Source: Aphrophora alni (Eukaryota > Arthropoda > Insecta > Hemiptera > Aphrophoridae). Taken from it: DNA of 64,000 bases. The translations under genes were made by a program, and so were the position numbers. The stretch covers positions 78,351,360 to 78,415,359 of the forward strand of contig OY740767.1 of assembly GCA_963513935.1 (NCBI GenBank), in the 5' to 3' direction. This document shows positions 10,036-19,090 of the stretch, one piece after another. Within the stretch, counting starts at the first letter, position 1; each line of letters begins with the position of its first letter. The notes beneath the pieces are model-generated. The model did no database searches, was not told the origin of the DNA, and saw nothing but the letters and a program-made list of their open reading frames with translations.

Positions 10036-10917
10036 CCTTAAAGTTGAGGTTGTAGCAGAAAATGCAACACAAACTTCTTTAAATTTAGTATTAAGTGAAG
10101 TATTGCTTACACAGTGTGGACAAAGATTTGAATTAACACCAAGTGTGATGGATAATAAGGTAGAAGAATTGTAAGTGTAGAAGATAGGGATCATCAGAAT
10201 AATAGTAGGGTAGATCAGAGTTTTGAAGGGTTTAGTGAAAATGTAATTGAAAATAGTCAAACTGATAAAGATGGGGGTGTGATGCGAATGTTGGAATTAA
10301 TGATGAGTAAATTAGAACAAAATAGTGTAGAGATGGAAAAAAAATTGAACAAAATAATTTAAAGTTAGAAAATATGGATAAAAAATTTAAACAAAATAAT
10401 TTAAAGTAAGAAAAAATGGATAAAAAATTTGAACAAAATAATTTAAAGTTAAAACAGGGATTAAAAGAAATTAAACAGTCATGAGGAAACAGAAAGTAGG
10501 CTATTGGAGCAAATGAATAAATTTGAAGAAAAATGTCTGTTAGAGTAGATAAAGTAGAACAGGAAATAAATAGAGTAGAAATAAATTTTAAAGAAAAATT
10601 CATCAAGTAGACTTTGAAAATAATTTGAAAGGTTTAGAACACAAAGTAAATAGTGGGGTGGAAAATAGGATAATAGAAGTTAAAAATCACATGAGTAATA
10701 GGTTAGGTAGTATTGAGGTAGGTAGAGTTAGAGAAAATTGAAGAGAAAATAGTACAGTTAGATTCTGATGTAGAGAAACAGAAAGAACTAGAAAAGAATG
10801 AAATGTCGAATTTTAAGAGTAATATAGATAAACAAATTAGTAATATGACAGTACAATTTGAAAAAGATTTTATGAGAAAATTAAAGAAGGATTTAAATTA
10901 TTAAGTTATGGTAAAAG
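10036..10917 (+). pseudogene. Gag-like coiled-coil gene remnant, split by a LINE
   Basis: The + strand has an open piece (10036-10170: VAENATQTSLNLVLSEVLLT), then in other frames MLELMMSKLEQNSVEMEKK, repeated NNLKLE/MDKKFEQ units, VDKVEQEINRVE and NNLKGLEHKVNSGVENRIIE. Near the end comes SNFKSNIDKQISNMTVQFEK. The heptad-like Lys/Glu/Asn coiled coil is typical of Gag-like proteins of insect LTR retrotransposons; which superfamily is not decidable here. At least four frame breaks are visible. The LINE at 10919 cut it, and the sequence resumes after 16408, where TAAAAGAAGTAATATCGCCG continues the interrupted frame for a short distance before stops. No pol gene or clear LTR was found. Confidence 0.6.
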
Positions 10918-10918
10918 A
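10908..10918 (+). repeat. Target-site duplication, 5' copy (partner 16408-16418)
   Basis: ATGGTAAAAGA precedes the element and ATGTTAAAAGA follows the poly(A); ten of eleven positions match. The pre-insertion sequence restored by removing the element continues the flanking gag-like reading frame, which supports these borders. Confidence 0.7.
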
Positions 10919-11558
10919 GGGTGTCGAAGTCGGACGGTACTCTTCCACGCAGTGTCACCTGGAAACTGCACTCTTCTAGTCTTGACTAGGAGGGTGCAGG
11001 CTAATGTACCGACGCCGCACAGCCTGGGTAGAGGTAATTAAATCTCTCTCTGTCCCAGGCAAGTACCTACACAGAGATGATAGGGAAGTGCGACCAGTGC
11101 AGGACATACATAGGCCTGGATAGGGGGTTCCTCCCCCCTGCTGGGAAAGTGGGGCGCCCAGGTATACCCTGCTTGGGCGATACGGTGACCCTTGATGAAG
11201 GGGTGGCTGGTGATTGAGGTGAAGGCTCTTTGTGGAGGGTTGGATCCAACACATCACTTTGCGCTCTGGAGGCTTGGGTGAGCCGCGATCGGGTCTGGCA
11301 AGCCCAGATCAGGGGTTCTCACTATGCGAATGCGTAGTGGGGCAAGTGCAGTTGCTGTGAGTAGGCTTATTGAAGGAGGAACAACCCAGTTTCCATGGTC
11401 GGTGCTGGGAAGGTCCTCTGGATAGACAGCCGAGGGGCAGTGGCTGGGCTACGGAGAGCCTGAGTCGCGGGAGGACTTTGTCTGGCGAATGCCTCACCGA
11501 GGATGGTGAGAACGTTGCTCAGGACCCTAGATGGGGCAAAAACCCAATACACAACTTC

Positions 11559-12707
11559 ATGGATAACCAAAATAGACCAGAAGTGAACAGGCGGTCAGGT
11601 GCAGAGAGGGAATCTCCAGTTGAGAATGTCCTCAGTCTGCGCCTTGACGATGTAGAAATGCCACTGGAAGTCCCAATGGGTCAGGCCAGAAACATGGCAG
11701 GTCAAGAGATGGTTGAAGCTCCAGTTGAGCAGGCTACCACTTCCTCAAGGGACAGCGGCGACAGGTCTGCTACGGCAGAAAGTCGATCCACTGTACCGCC
11801 CTCTGAGGCAAGCACATCAGATGCAGATCTGAGTCAAACGGCATCCAGGATCAACCGGATGCACGTTGGTAACACAGCCAAGAAAGGCGCCGCCTTCTAT
11901 CGTGAGAAGAAGAGGCGCCGGAAGGAGGAGAAGAAGGCTGCGGGCACCTGGGTGGAACACCCGAAAGCTACTCCGGTGAGCAGGGGAGCGGCTGTTGATG
12001 TAGGAACGCCAAAAAGGCAAAGGTCCGATGTCAGCAGTCCTTCAAGCTCTGGAGTCAACCAGGCACCAAAGAGACCCAGGAGGGGGTTGGAAATCTCATA
12101 TGCAGATAGGCTAACTTCTTTCGGGGTTGCGGTGGTGCCTAAGGACTTTCCGGAAAGGTCACTCACTGAGGAGGACATCCTGGAGCTCTCGTCTGCTCTC
12201 ATTGCGCAGATGAGGCCCCTCTCAGATGGATGTCTACCAGGCTTCAATGAGTCGCCTAGGCTGGAAAGCGGTGCTATGATACTGCAGTGCTGCAATCTGG
12301 AAACCAAGGGGTGGCTAGAGCAGGCTGTAGCCATATGCAATCCCTGGAAAGGGAACATCTTGGAGGTGGTGGACGCGAAAAAGGTGATAAACATTACCAA
12401 GGTTATCACCAGGTTTCCGCCCCCATTCGACAAGATGAAGGTGGAGGACGTACTGTCCAGGATCCAGCAACATGATCTCTCGATCTTGACAAAAGATTGG
12501 AGGATCATCAATGCTAGAACCACTGGCCCTCAGGGGAGAACAGTGGTTCTCGGACTCAATGAGAAGGATTTGGAAATGCTCAAGAGGAGAAACCTCAGGG
12601 TTAGGCTCGGGCTTGGGCAGATCCAGTTCCAGATCATTGGTAAAAAAACTAGGGATGGTGCAGCCAATGAAGGTGCTGAAGGTGGTCCAGGCCAATCTTC
12701 AGCATAA
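11559..12707 (+). CDS. LINE ORF1 protein with C-terminal DUF4780-type domain
   Basis: The open frame extends upstream to 11370 without ATG, and the first in-frame ATG is at 11559 (MDNQNRPEVN), giving about 382 residues. The N-terminal half is polar and low in complexity, with a basic stretch (EKKRRRKEEKKAA) and Ser/Pro-rich segments, likely disordered and nucleic-acid binding. The C-terminal 180 or so residues, from YADRLTSFGVAVVP to QIQFQIIG, match the DUF4780-like region of insect LINE ORF1/Gag-like proteins. No CCHC zinc knuckle is visible, unlike many R1-clade ORF1 proteins. By family analogy it binds element RNA to form the particle that ORF2 acts on. It ends at TAA 12705-12707, overlapping ORF2. 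Confidence 0.85.
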   Translation: MDNQNRPEVNRRSGAERESPVENVLSLRLDDVEMPLEVPMGQARNMAGQEMVEAPVEQATTSSRDSGDRSATAESRSTVPPSEASTSDADLSQTASRINRMHVGNTAKKGAAFYREKKRRRKEEKKAAGTWVEHPKATPVSRGAAVDVGTPKRQRSDVSSPSSSGVNQAPKRPRRGLEISYADRLTSFGVAVVPKDFPERSLTEEDILELSSALIAQMRPLSDGCLPGFNESPRLESGAMILQCCNLETKGWLEQAVAICNPWKGNILEVVDAKKVINITKVITRFPPPFDKMKVEDVLSRIQQHDLSILTKDWRIINARTTGPQGRTVVLGLNEKDLEMLKRRNLRVRLGLGQIQFQIIGKKTRDGAANEGAEGGPGQSSA

Positions 12708-15700
12708 AAAGGCGGCCAGCCTTAACCTAGCCAGCAGATTCAAGGCCGAAGGCATCGATGTGGCTCTGATCCAGGAGCCATGGGCGGTGAAAGGTAAGGT
12801 TCTGGGGCTGGGAGACTCTGGGGGCAGGCTGATGTACGATACGTCATCGGACGCTCCCAGAACATGCATGTTAGTGAATAAGAATTTAAGTGTCTTTTTG
12901 CTAAATGAGTTCTGTTCCAGGGATCTGGTGGCAGCTAAGGTGAGATTGGAGGACCAGGAGGTGTGTGGAGAAATTACCATAGGCTCTGCATACTTCCCGT
13001 TCGACTCGGCCAATCCACCTCCAACTTACGAGTTTACACGCATTGTGGGAGAAGCGAAGAGGAAAGGTGAACACCTAGTCCTTGGAGTGGATTCCAATGC
13101 GCATCATCTTGTATGGGGCAGCTCCAACTGCAATGCAAGAGGTAAGTCTCTATTTGACTATTTGTCTAGTTTTAATTTAGATATAGTTAATGTAGGTAAC
13201 AAACCGACCTTCATCAACAGAGTGAGGAGGGAGGTCATTGACATCACAGTCTGCACTGAACGTACTGCCCAACTCATCAAGGGTTGGAGGGTCTCGGTGG
13301 AGCCATCATTGGCAGATCACCAGCACATTCAATTCGAGATGAGGTGGAAGCAGAAGAGTGTCATCTGGTTCAGAAACCCCAAAAGGACGAACTGGGATAA
13401 GTACAGGGAAGACTTGGGGCAGGCTGTTCAGGATATAGTGCCTGAAGTGAGGGGGATAGAGGAGTTGGAAGAAGTATCGGTGCAGCTGCAGGCTGCGGTG
13501 CAGGGTGCTTTTCAGGCCAACTGCCCCCTCACACAAAGGAAAAAACACGACACGGTTAGGTGGTGGAACAAGGACCTAGCAAAAATGAAGAGGGAGGTTA
13601 GAACTCTGTTCAAGGCCTCTAAACATCAAGGTTGCTGGGAACCCTATCACAAAAAACTTACTGAGTATAACTCAGCAATTCGGAAAGCCAAGCGGGATTC
13701 CTGGAGAAAGTACTGTGAAAGAGTGGAAGAGTGCTCTGAAACGGCTAGACTCCAGAAGATCCTGAGGGCTGAACATACCAATATGGTGGGCTCTCTGGAA
13801 AAACCAGATGGCTCGTATACGCAGTCCGGAAGGGAGACTCTGGAAGTACTCCTGAGATGTCACTTCCCGGATTGCGAGATAGAGGGAGGAAGTGATCCCT
13901 CCCTGTACACTAGGGCAAGTCCGCGTAGAGCGGACTGGAACTGCTCGAGGAGACTCATTAATGAGGATAAGGTGGACTGGGCCATTAGATCGTTCGAGAC
14001 GCACAGGGCCCCGGGGCCGGACGGGATCACTCCCTTACTTCTCAAGGAGGGTTTGGAGGTGCTCAGGCCGGTTATCACGGGGGCTTTTCGGGCGAGCTTG
14101 GCGCTGCGCCATGTTCCAAGGAATTGGTCTGTGGCGAGGGTTGTCTTCGCTCCAAAGCCTGGAAGAGCGGGATATGCTCAGGCCAAGGCCTACAGACCAA
14201 TTTGCCTAAACTCTTTCCTGCTAAAGGCTATGGAGAGAATACTGGATGTTAACATCAGAGATAGCGTGCTTAGGAGTTCAGGCTTGCACGATAATCAATT
14301 TGCTTATAGACCAGGCAGGTCCACTGAGGCTGCTCTACATCATATAGTAAGTAGAATAGAGGAAAGTCTGGAAGCAAAGGAAATAGCTCTGGGGGCGTTT
14401 CTGGACATAGAGGGAGCCTTCAGCAACACTTCAATACAATCAATGATCAGTGCTTTGGAGGATTGTGAAGTGAACAAGACTGTTGTAGGATGGGTCTCTG
14501 CCATGCTGAACAACAGGTCAATCCAGGCTACTCTGTATGATGAAAGCATCACGATCAGAGCTAGACGTGGATGTGCTCAGGGCGGAGTCTTATCCCCCCT
14601 GTTATGGAACCTGGTAGTGGATAAGATCCTTAGGCGTTTAAACGAACAAGGATTCTACTCACAGGGATACGCTGATGATGTGGCCATCGTGGTTAGAGGT
14701 AGAGACATGAGTGTTGTTTGTGACCTTATGCAGGCTGCCTTTAACCAGGTGGAAAGGTGGTGTCAGGAGGAACAGTTATCTGTGAATCCTGTAAAAACTA
14801 CTCTCATTCCATTCACAAGAAAAAGGAATCTGGGTGTGAGGTCGCTACCTAAGCTCTTTGGGCAGGAGGTAGCGTTGGAGAACCAGGTGAAGTACCTAGG
14901 TACTGTGTTAGATAAAAGGCTCACCTGGAACCCACAGATAGAACGGGTAGTAACCAGAGCCAAGTGTCTTATGTTTGCATGTAAGAGGGCTGTTGGTAAA
15001 CAATGGGGTCTGCAACCCAAGGTGGTTATGTGGATTTACACCATGATTATTAGACCACTAATCTCCTATGCTGCGGTGGTTTGGTGGACTAAGACGCTAC
15101 AAGGTGGGGTTGGAAGTAGAATGGATGGTCTCCAAAGGGTGGCCTGTTTGGCTATCACGGGGGCCATGGGGTCTACACCAACCGTTACCTTGAATGCACT
15201 TCTGGATCTCCCTCCCCTAGGGGTTTATATTCAGGGACAGGCCAGGATGAGTGCATACAGACTACAGCAAACAGGTTGCTGGAGAAAGAGATGGCCTGCA
15301 ATCGGTCACTGCAGGATAAATCAAGTGGTCAACAGGGAAGTGTTAGACATGCCCTCTGATCACATGATACCTAAGGTTTCATTAGACAAGCCTTTTAAGA
15401 CGAAGATCTTCTCTAGGGAAGAATGGGAGTCTGGAAGGAAGCTATACAACGAGCAAGATATAGTCTGGTTCACAGATGGCTCGAAAACAGAGATGGGTAC
15501 AGGCGGTGGCATTAATGGGTTTAACCCAGAGAGGTCCATCGTACTGAGCCTAGGTAAGCATGCTACTGTTTTCCAAGCAGAAGTAGGTGCTATCTCTGAA
15601 TGCATCAAGGAGAATCAAAGAATGAAATACATTGGTAAGAACATTCTGATTTTCACTGATAGTCAAGCTGCCATTAAGGCACTTAACACGACAAAGGTAA

Positions 15701-16296
15701 AGTCGAAGCAGGTATGGGACTGCATCTCATCATTGATAAAGCTTGGTCAGATGAACACGGTCACTGTTGGCTGGGTTCCTGGCCACTCAGGTATTGATGG
15801 TAATGAGAGAGCAGATGAACTAGCCAGGTCAGGCTCTGAATCCCCTTTCGTTGGCCCGGAACCGGTGCTCGGAATCTCTTATGGACATGCCAGGGCAGCG
15901 GTTGATACGTGGATGCGGGAGGGGATGAACAGGGTCTGGACGAATTCAACCACTAGTAGACTTGCTAAAAGGTTAATTAGACCAAGCAAGAAACATGCGG
16001 AACAACTCATCTCTCTTAGAAGGGATAACTTGAGGTGGGTGGTTGGTCTCTTAACGAGCCACTGTCACCTCAGAAAACACCTACACAGGATAGGAATTGC
16101 TGCAGTTAATACATGCAGGAAATGTGGTTTGGCTGAAGAGTCTGCAGAACACATTCTTTTGGAGTGTGAGGCGCTAGGACGAGCCAGGCTGTACTCTCTA
16201 GGCCCTCCGGGGAAAGAGATGGAAACCATCCTAGACAACCCTATCGGTAGTATCTGTTTCTTCATAAGGATGACGGGTATTACTGATTGGGTGTAG
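12655..16296 (+). CDS. LINE ORF2: endonuclease, reverse transcriptase, RNase H, C-terminal zinc motif
   Basis: The frame is open from 12511 (1261 codons), but the domains begin just after ATGs at 12655 and 12667, which I prefer as starts (about 1210 residues). Endonuclease: NLQHKKAA, ALIQEPW (catalytic Glu near 12775), GVDSNAHH (near 13090), NKPTFI and LADHQHI, where the usual Ser of SDH is Ala but Asp and His stay. Reverse transcriptase: RPICLNS, FLDIEGAF (Asp near 14404), GCAQGGVLSPLLWN and YADD (14668-14679). RNase H: FTDGSKT (15475), FQAEVGAI, IFTDSQAA, VPGHSGIDGNERADELA. The C terminus has CRKCGLAEESAEHILLEC. The protein nicks target DNA and copies element RNA at the nick. It overlaps ORF1 by about 40-50 nt in the +1 frame, suggesting reinitiation or frameshifting. 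Confidence 0.93.
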   Translation: MVQPMKVLKVVQANLQHKKAASLNLASRFKAEGIDVALIQEPWAVKGKVLGLGDSGGRLMYDTSSDAPRTCMLVNKNLSVFLLNEFCSRDLVAAKVRLEDQEVCGEITIGSAYFPFDSANPPPTYEFTRIVGEAKRKGEHLVLGVDSNAHHLVWGSSNCNARGKSLFDYLSSFNLDIVNVGNKPTFINRVRREVIDITVCTERTAQLIKGWRVSVEPSLADHQHIQFEMRWKQKSVIWFRNPKRTNWDKYREDLGQAVQDIVPEVRGIEELEEVSVQLQAAVQGAFQANCPLTQRKKHDTVRWWNKDLAKMKREVRTLFKASKHQGCWEPYHKKLTEYNSAIRKAKRDSWRKYCERVEECSETARLQKILRAEHTNMVGSLEKPDGSYTQSGRETLEVLLRCHFPDCEIEGGSDPSLYTRASPRRADWNCSRRLINEDKVDWAIRSFETHRAPGPDGITPLLLKEGLEVLRPVITGAFRASLALRHVPRNWSVARVVFAPKPGRAGYAQAKAYRPICLNSFLLKAMERILDVNIRDSVLRSSGLHDNQFAYRPGRSTEAALHHIVSRIEESLEAKEIALGAFLDIEGAFSNTSIQSMISALEDCEVNKTVVGWVSAMLNNRSIQATLYDESITIRARRGCAQGGVLSPLLWNLVVDKILRRLNEQGFYSQGYADDVAIVVRGRDMSVVCDLMQAAFNQVERWCQEEQLSVNPVKTTLIPFTRKRNLGVRSLPKLFGQEVALENQVKYLGTVLDKRLTWNPQIERVVTRAKCLMFACKRAVGKQWGLQPKVVMWIYTMIIRPLISYAAVVWWTKTLQGGVGSRMDGLQRVACLAITGAMGSTPTVTLNALLDLPPLGVYIQGQARMSAYRLQQTGCWRKRWPAIGHCRINQVVNREVLDMPSDHMIPKVSLDKPFKTKIFSREEWESGRKLYNEQDIVWFTDGSKTEMGTGGGINGFNPERSIVLSLGKHATVFQAEVGAISECIKENQRMKYIGKNILIFTDSQAAIKALNTTKVKSKQVWDCISSLIKLGQMNTVTVGWVPGHSGIDGNERADELARSGSESPFVGPEPVLGISYGHARAAVDTWMREGMNRVWTNSTTSRLAKRLIRPSKKHAEQLISLRRDNLRWVVGLLTSHCHLRKHLHRIGIAAVNTCRKCGLAEESAEHILLECEALGRARLYSLGPPGKEMETILDNPIGSICFFIRMTGITDWV

Positions 16297-16368
16297 GAAG
16301 GAAATTGGGGCGGCAAAAGACCATTAGGTCGACGCCGGTGATGCCTCTGATGGAGGTTATCACAGCCC

Positions 16369-16373
<5 letters not shown>

Positions 16374-16408
<35 letters not shown>
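16374..16408 (+). other. Poly(A) tail of the intact LINE
   Basis: An uninterrupted run of 35 A residues ends the element directly before the 3' target duplication. An unbroken tail of this length supports a recent insertion, because such runs shorten and mutate with age. Confidence 0.9.
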
Positions 16409-16410
<2 letters not shown>

Positions 16411-16419
16411 TTAAAAGAA

Positions 16420-17843
16420 GTAATATCGCCGTTAGATAATAAGGAGCTAAAATTGTTATAAAATAATTAGATTATAATATTATGTAGTAGGATTTAAGAA
16501 TTGTTTTATATTAATGTTAATAAATAACTAAGATTAGCATAATTCATTGGGTGCAGTTAAGAGGTTATTTTAAGTGCAGTAATATAAAAGGCATGGCAAA
16601 TCGTAGAGGGGTCTAAGCATTGCATTTTGGGAATCAGGCATTGTTAGGTCAGTTTCTCAAAGGAGCATACTTGCACTACTAGATTTATCCAAAATATGAC
16701 TTAGCTGGAAGAAGATGGGGCCAGATATGATTCAATTACAAACACTGATTTGTTTAGAAGCACGATTATTATGGAAGACCCAAGAAGTGCCAATTATAGA
16801 AACCTGCAAATTGGTGAGACCAATCCGTTTTGTATAGCCTAGTTTGTTAACATTTTTCTTGAAGTCAATCATCTATTGAACTTTTAATAATTTTCAAATA
16901 ATCACTTTATCTATTTCATCCTATATAAGGACATCAGAATTGACTGGATATTTCTTGTATAATTTTCATTAAAAGTAGGGAAAGACTAGTGTTAATATTT
17001 TGTGAATGGAGGTGAACTTCTTACTGATTTGACATTTCTCTTAATAATTTCATATAAATGAAATGGAGACTATTACTAATATTAATTGAACTGAAGCGAA
17101 CTTTTATTTTAAACAAACGAGACTTGAATAATATAGAGTAGCCTATATAATTTCTTATAATATAAATTTCATGTCATGTCAATTAGGATTAAGAGTAGTT
17201 ATAGATATGTGTATATAATGTGTAAATATTGTAATAATTGTTTGTGAGGTGACTGGGAAGTGCCGGCGAAAACTTTTCCCCGAGATTAAGAGCTCTCTTA
17301 CTCATCGTAAGAAAGTAATAACCAATTAATAAAAGTAATTAATATTATATATGTATATATTTTGTTTTAAATGTCCAATATTACTAATTTGAATATCCTT
17401 GAATAATTGATCAGTTTATTTAGTCAATAAAATAACTTGTTCGTTCCTGTGATTTTATAAACATGTTTTATTATTTCAAGAGTTAATTTAAAGATTTAGA
17501 ATTTTTATAGATAATAGAGTATTTCAAGGTTTTAAAAAATGTATATTTTGCATACTTCTTTTTTACACTATTTTATATTACTGTACAATTGTATTACTTG
17601 TATACTGTGTCACTTATTTATAGTTGTAATTAAAAAAAATATTGTAGATAACAACTATTTATATAATATGTATCTTGTACTATGACTCTTATTATACAAT
17701 TTTTTTATCAACAACAGAATAAAAAAAAAATGCTGTAAACAGTGATGCTAATGTTAAACAACTGGGCCAATTAGTAATTTTGCCTTCCTCTTTTACAGAG
17801 GTCTATTAGAAACCTACCATTGATTCCTACCTCTGTTACTAAG

Positions 17844-17845
<2 letters not shown>
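16420..17845. other. AT-rich flank; possible remainder of the gag-like element
   Basis: A few more codons of the interrupted gag-like frame follow the LINE, then stops accumulate. A GC-richer island near 17247-17310 (TGACTGGGAAGTGCCGGCG) stands out and could be part of an LTR or 3' end of the host element, but no matching copy was found upstream of 10036. Otherwise nothing was recognised. Confidence 0.3.
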
Positions 17846-17897
<52 letters not shown>

Positions 17898-17900
17898 TCT
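17846..17900. repeat. (CT)n microsatellite
   Basis: About 27 CT units with one CCC interruption, followed by a short TATATATATG tract. Confidence 0.95.
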
Positions 17901-18349
17901 TATATATATGTTAAAAAAAATCACTGATTTTGACCCATTATGACAAGGTAGTTAGATATTCCTATTGCAACAGATTTACTTTGAAATTTAACTTGGTAGT
18001 GCATTGTATTAACTTGATTTTATAACTTTTTACTTATCAATCACCACTCGCTAAAATCATTTAAAATAAAGAACAATAACATTTGAGCTTTACATATACT
18101 GTAATATATAAATAATTTATTAATCGCAACAACTTAACTTTCATTAAGGAAAATATCACAATTATTTAGTATATTAGCATATACAAATATTTTTTTATAC
18201 TTACCTACGTAGAAACCAGTCGCTTAAAAATGAAATAGTATCATTATCCAATTAACTGATACACTGTAACTTATTTTCCAGTAAAGAGAAAAATAGACAG
18301 TTCAATTTTTTTTATTATGTTAATATTCAGTATGTCAAGAATCAAAAAA

Positions 18350-19090
18350 AGTGCAGTACAAAAAGTGAATAATCCAAGGGAGTGTCGTTGAGAACCAAAT
18401 TTTTCTTCTTTTTTTCATGATATAAAAAAGTTTAGGAAATTATTTGTGAGTAGAAATCGGTAAAAAATATACCATTTTTGTGAAGTTACATTAAAAAAAA
18501 AAGAATTTTTATGAAAAAGGAAAATAAGTAAAAAGATAGGCTTAGACCTACATTGAAAAATTTACCAAATATAAGTAATACATGTTACCAAAACCCAATT
18601 TGTTATATATAATTTTTCTCAGAAGAAGGCATATCAAATTCATATGTGTAAAGAAAAATTTGGACATAAAAAGTTTGGAGTTAGTTTGTCAGGAATATAA
18701 AAAATGTGCAATAACCGAAGCTAAAAGTCCACAAAGATGTTTATTTATATACCACACATAAAAATTCAAGATATACAAAAGTCTTTTAATATACAGTACA
18801 TGTGAGTATAAGCCTGTATAAATATATCATTTTTGAAAATTTGTACTAGAATAAAGAAATGTTTGTGAAAAGTACAAAAAATCTAAAACGTTAGGCCTAT
18901 TTTGAAAAAAAATCACCAAAAATATTTATTGAATCTAAGACTCAACTTGCTATTCATTAGGTAAAGCTACATAGAAAATTGAAGCGTGAATTTATAAATT
19001 CTTTAGAATCATATATTTTAGAGTTAGTTAATATTGAATGAGAAAAATGGTCTTTACGTCTCTAAAATATGAACAAAAAATCACCAACAA
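18350..19090. repeat. ~335-bp repeat, inverted diverged copies
   Basis: The reverse complement of 18590-18650 (TTCTGAGAAAAATTATATAT, then AACAAATTGGGTTTTGG) aligns with the 8.3- and 8.6-kb blocks. The reverse complement of 18400-18560 aligns through TATTTTCC, then TTTTTACCGATTTCTACTCACAA. A second, more diverged unit follows about 340 bp on (for example GGCTTAGACCTACATTGAAAAA at 18540 against TTAGGCCTATTTTGAAAAAA at 18891). The orientation is opposite to the 8-kb array. Confidence 0.6.

Larger units (their letters stand above)
10919..16408 (+). mobile_element. Full-length R1/LOA/I-group non-LTR retrotransposon, apparently intact
   Basis: The element has a 5' UTR (about 10919-11558), ORF1, an overlapping ORF2, an approximately 77-bp 3' UTR and a 35-nt poly(A) at 16374-16408. 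ATGGTAAAAGA at 10908-10918 and ATGTTAAAAGA at 16408-16418 form an 11-bp target duplication with one mismatch. GC content is strikingly higher than the flanks. No stop or frameshift breaks either ORF and all catalytic motifs are present, so the insertion is recent and may be competent. ORF2 carries endonuclease, reverse transcriptase, RNase H and a terminal C-x2-C-x8-H-x4-C motif, which places it in the R1/LOA/I group; the exact clade needs a tree. It landed inside the gag-like remnant rather than in rDNA. Confidence 0.9.

Noticed and set aside
11897..12523. 208-codon minus-strand frame
   Set aside because: Antisense shadow of LINE ORF1 in GC-rich coding sequence; no family motif.
13892..14209. 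Additional + strand frame within the LINE
   Set aside because: Lies in another frame of ORF2's reverse-transcriptase region and has no motif.
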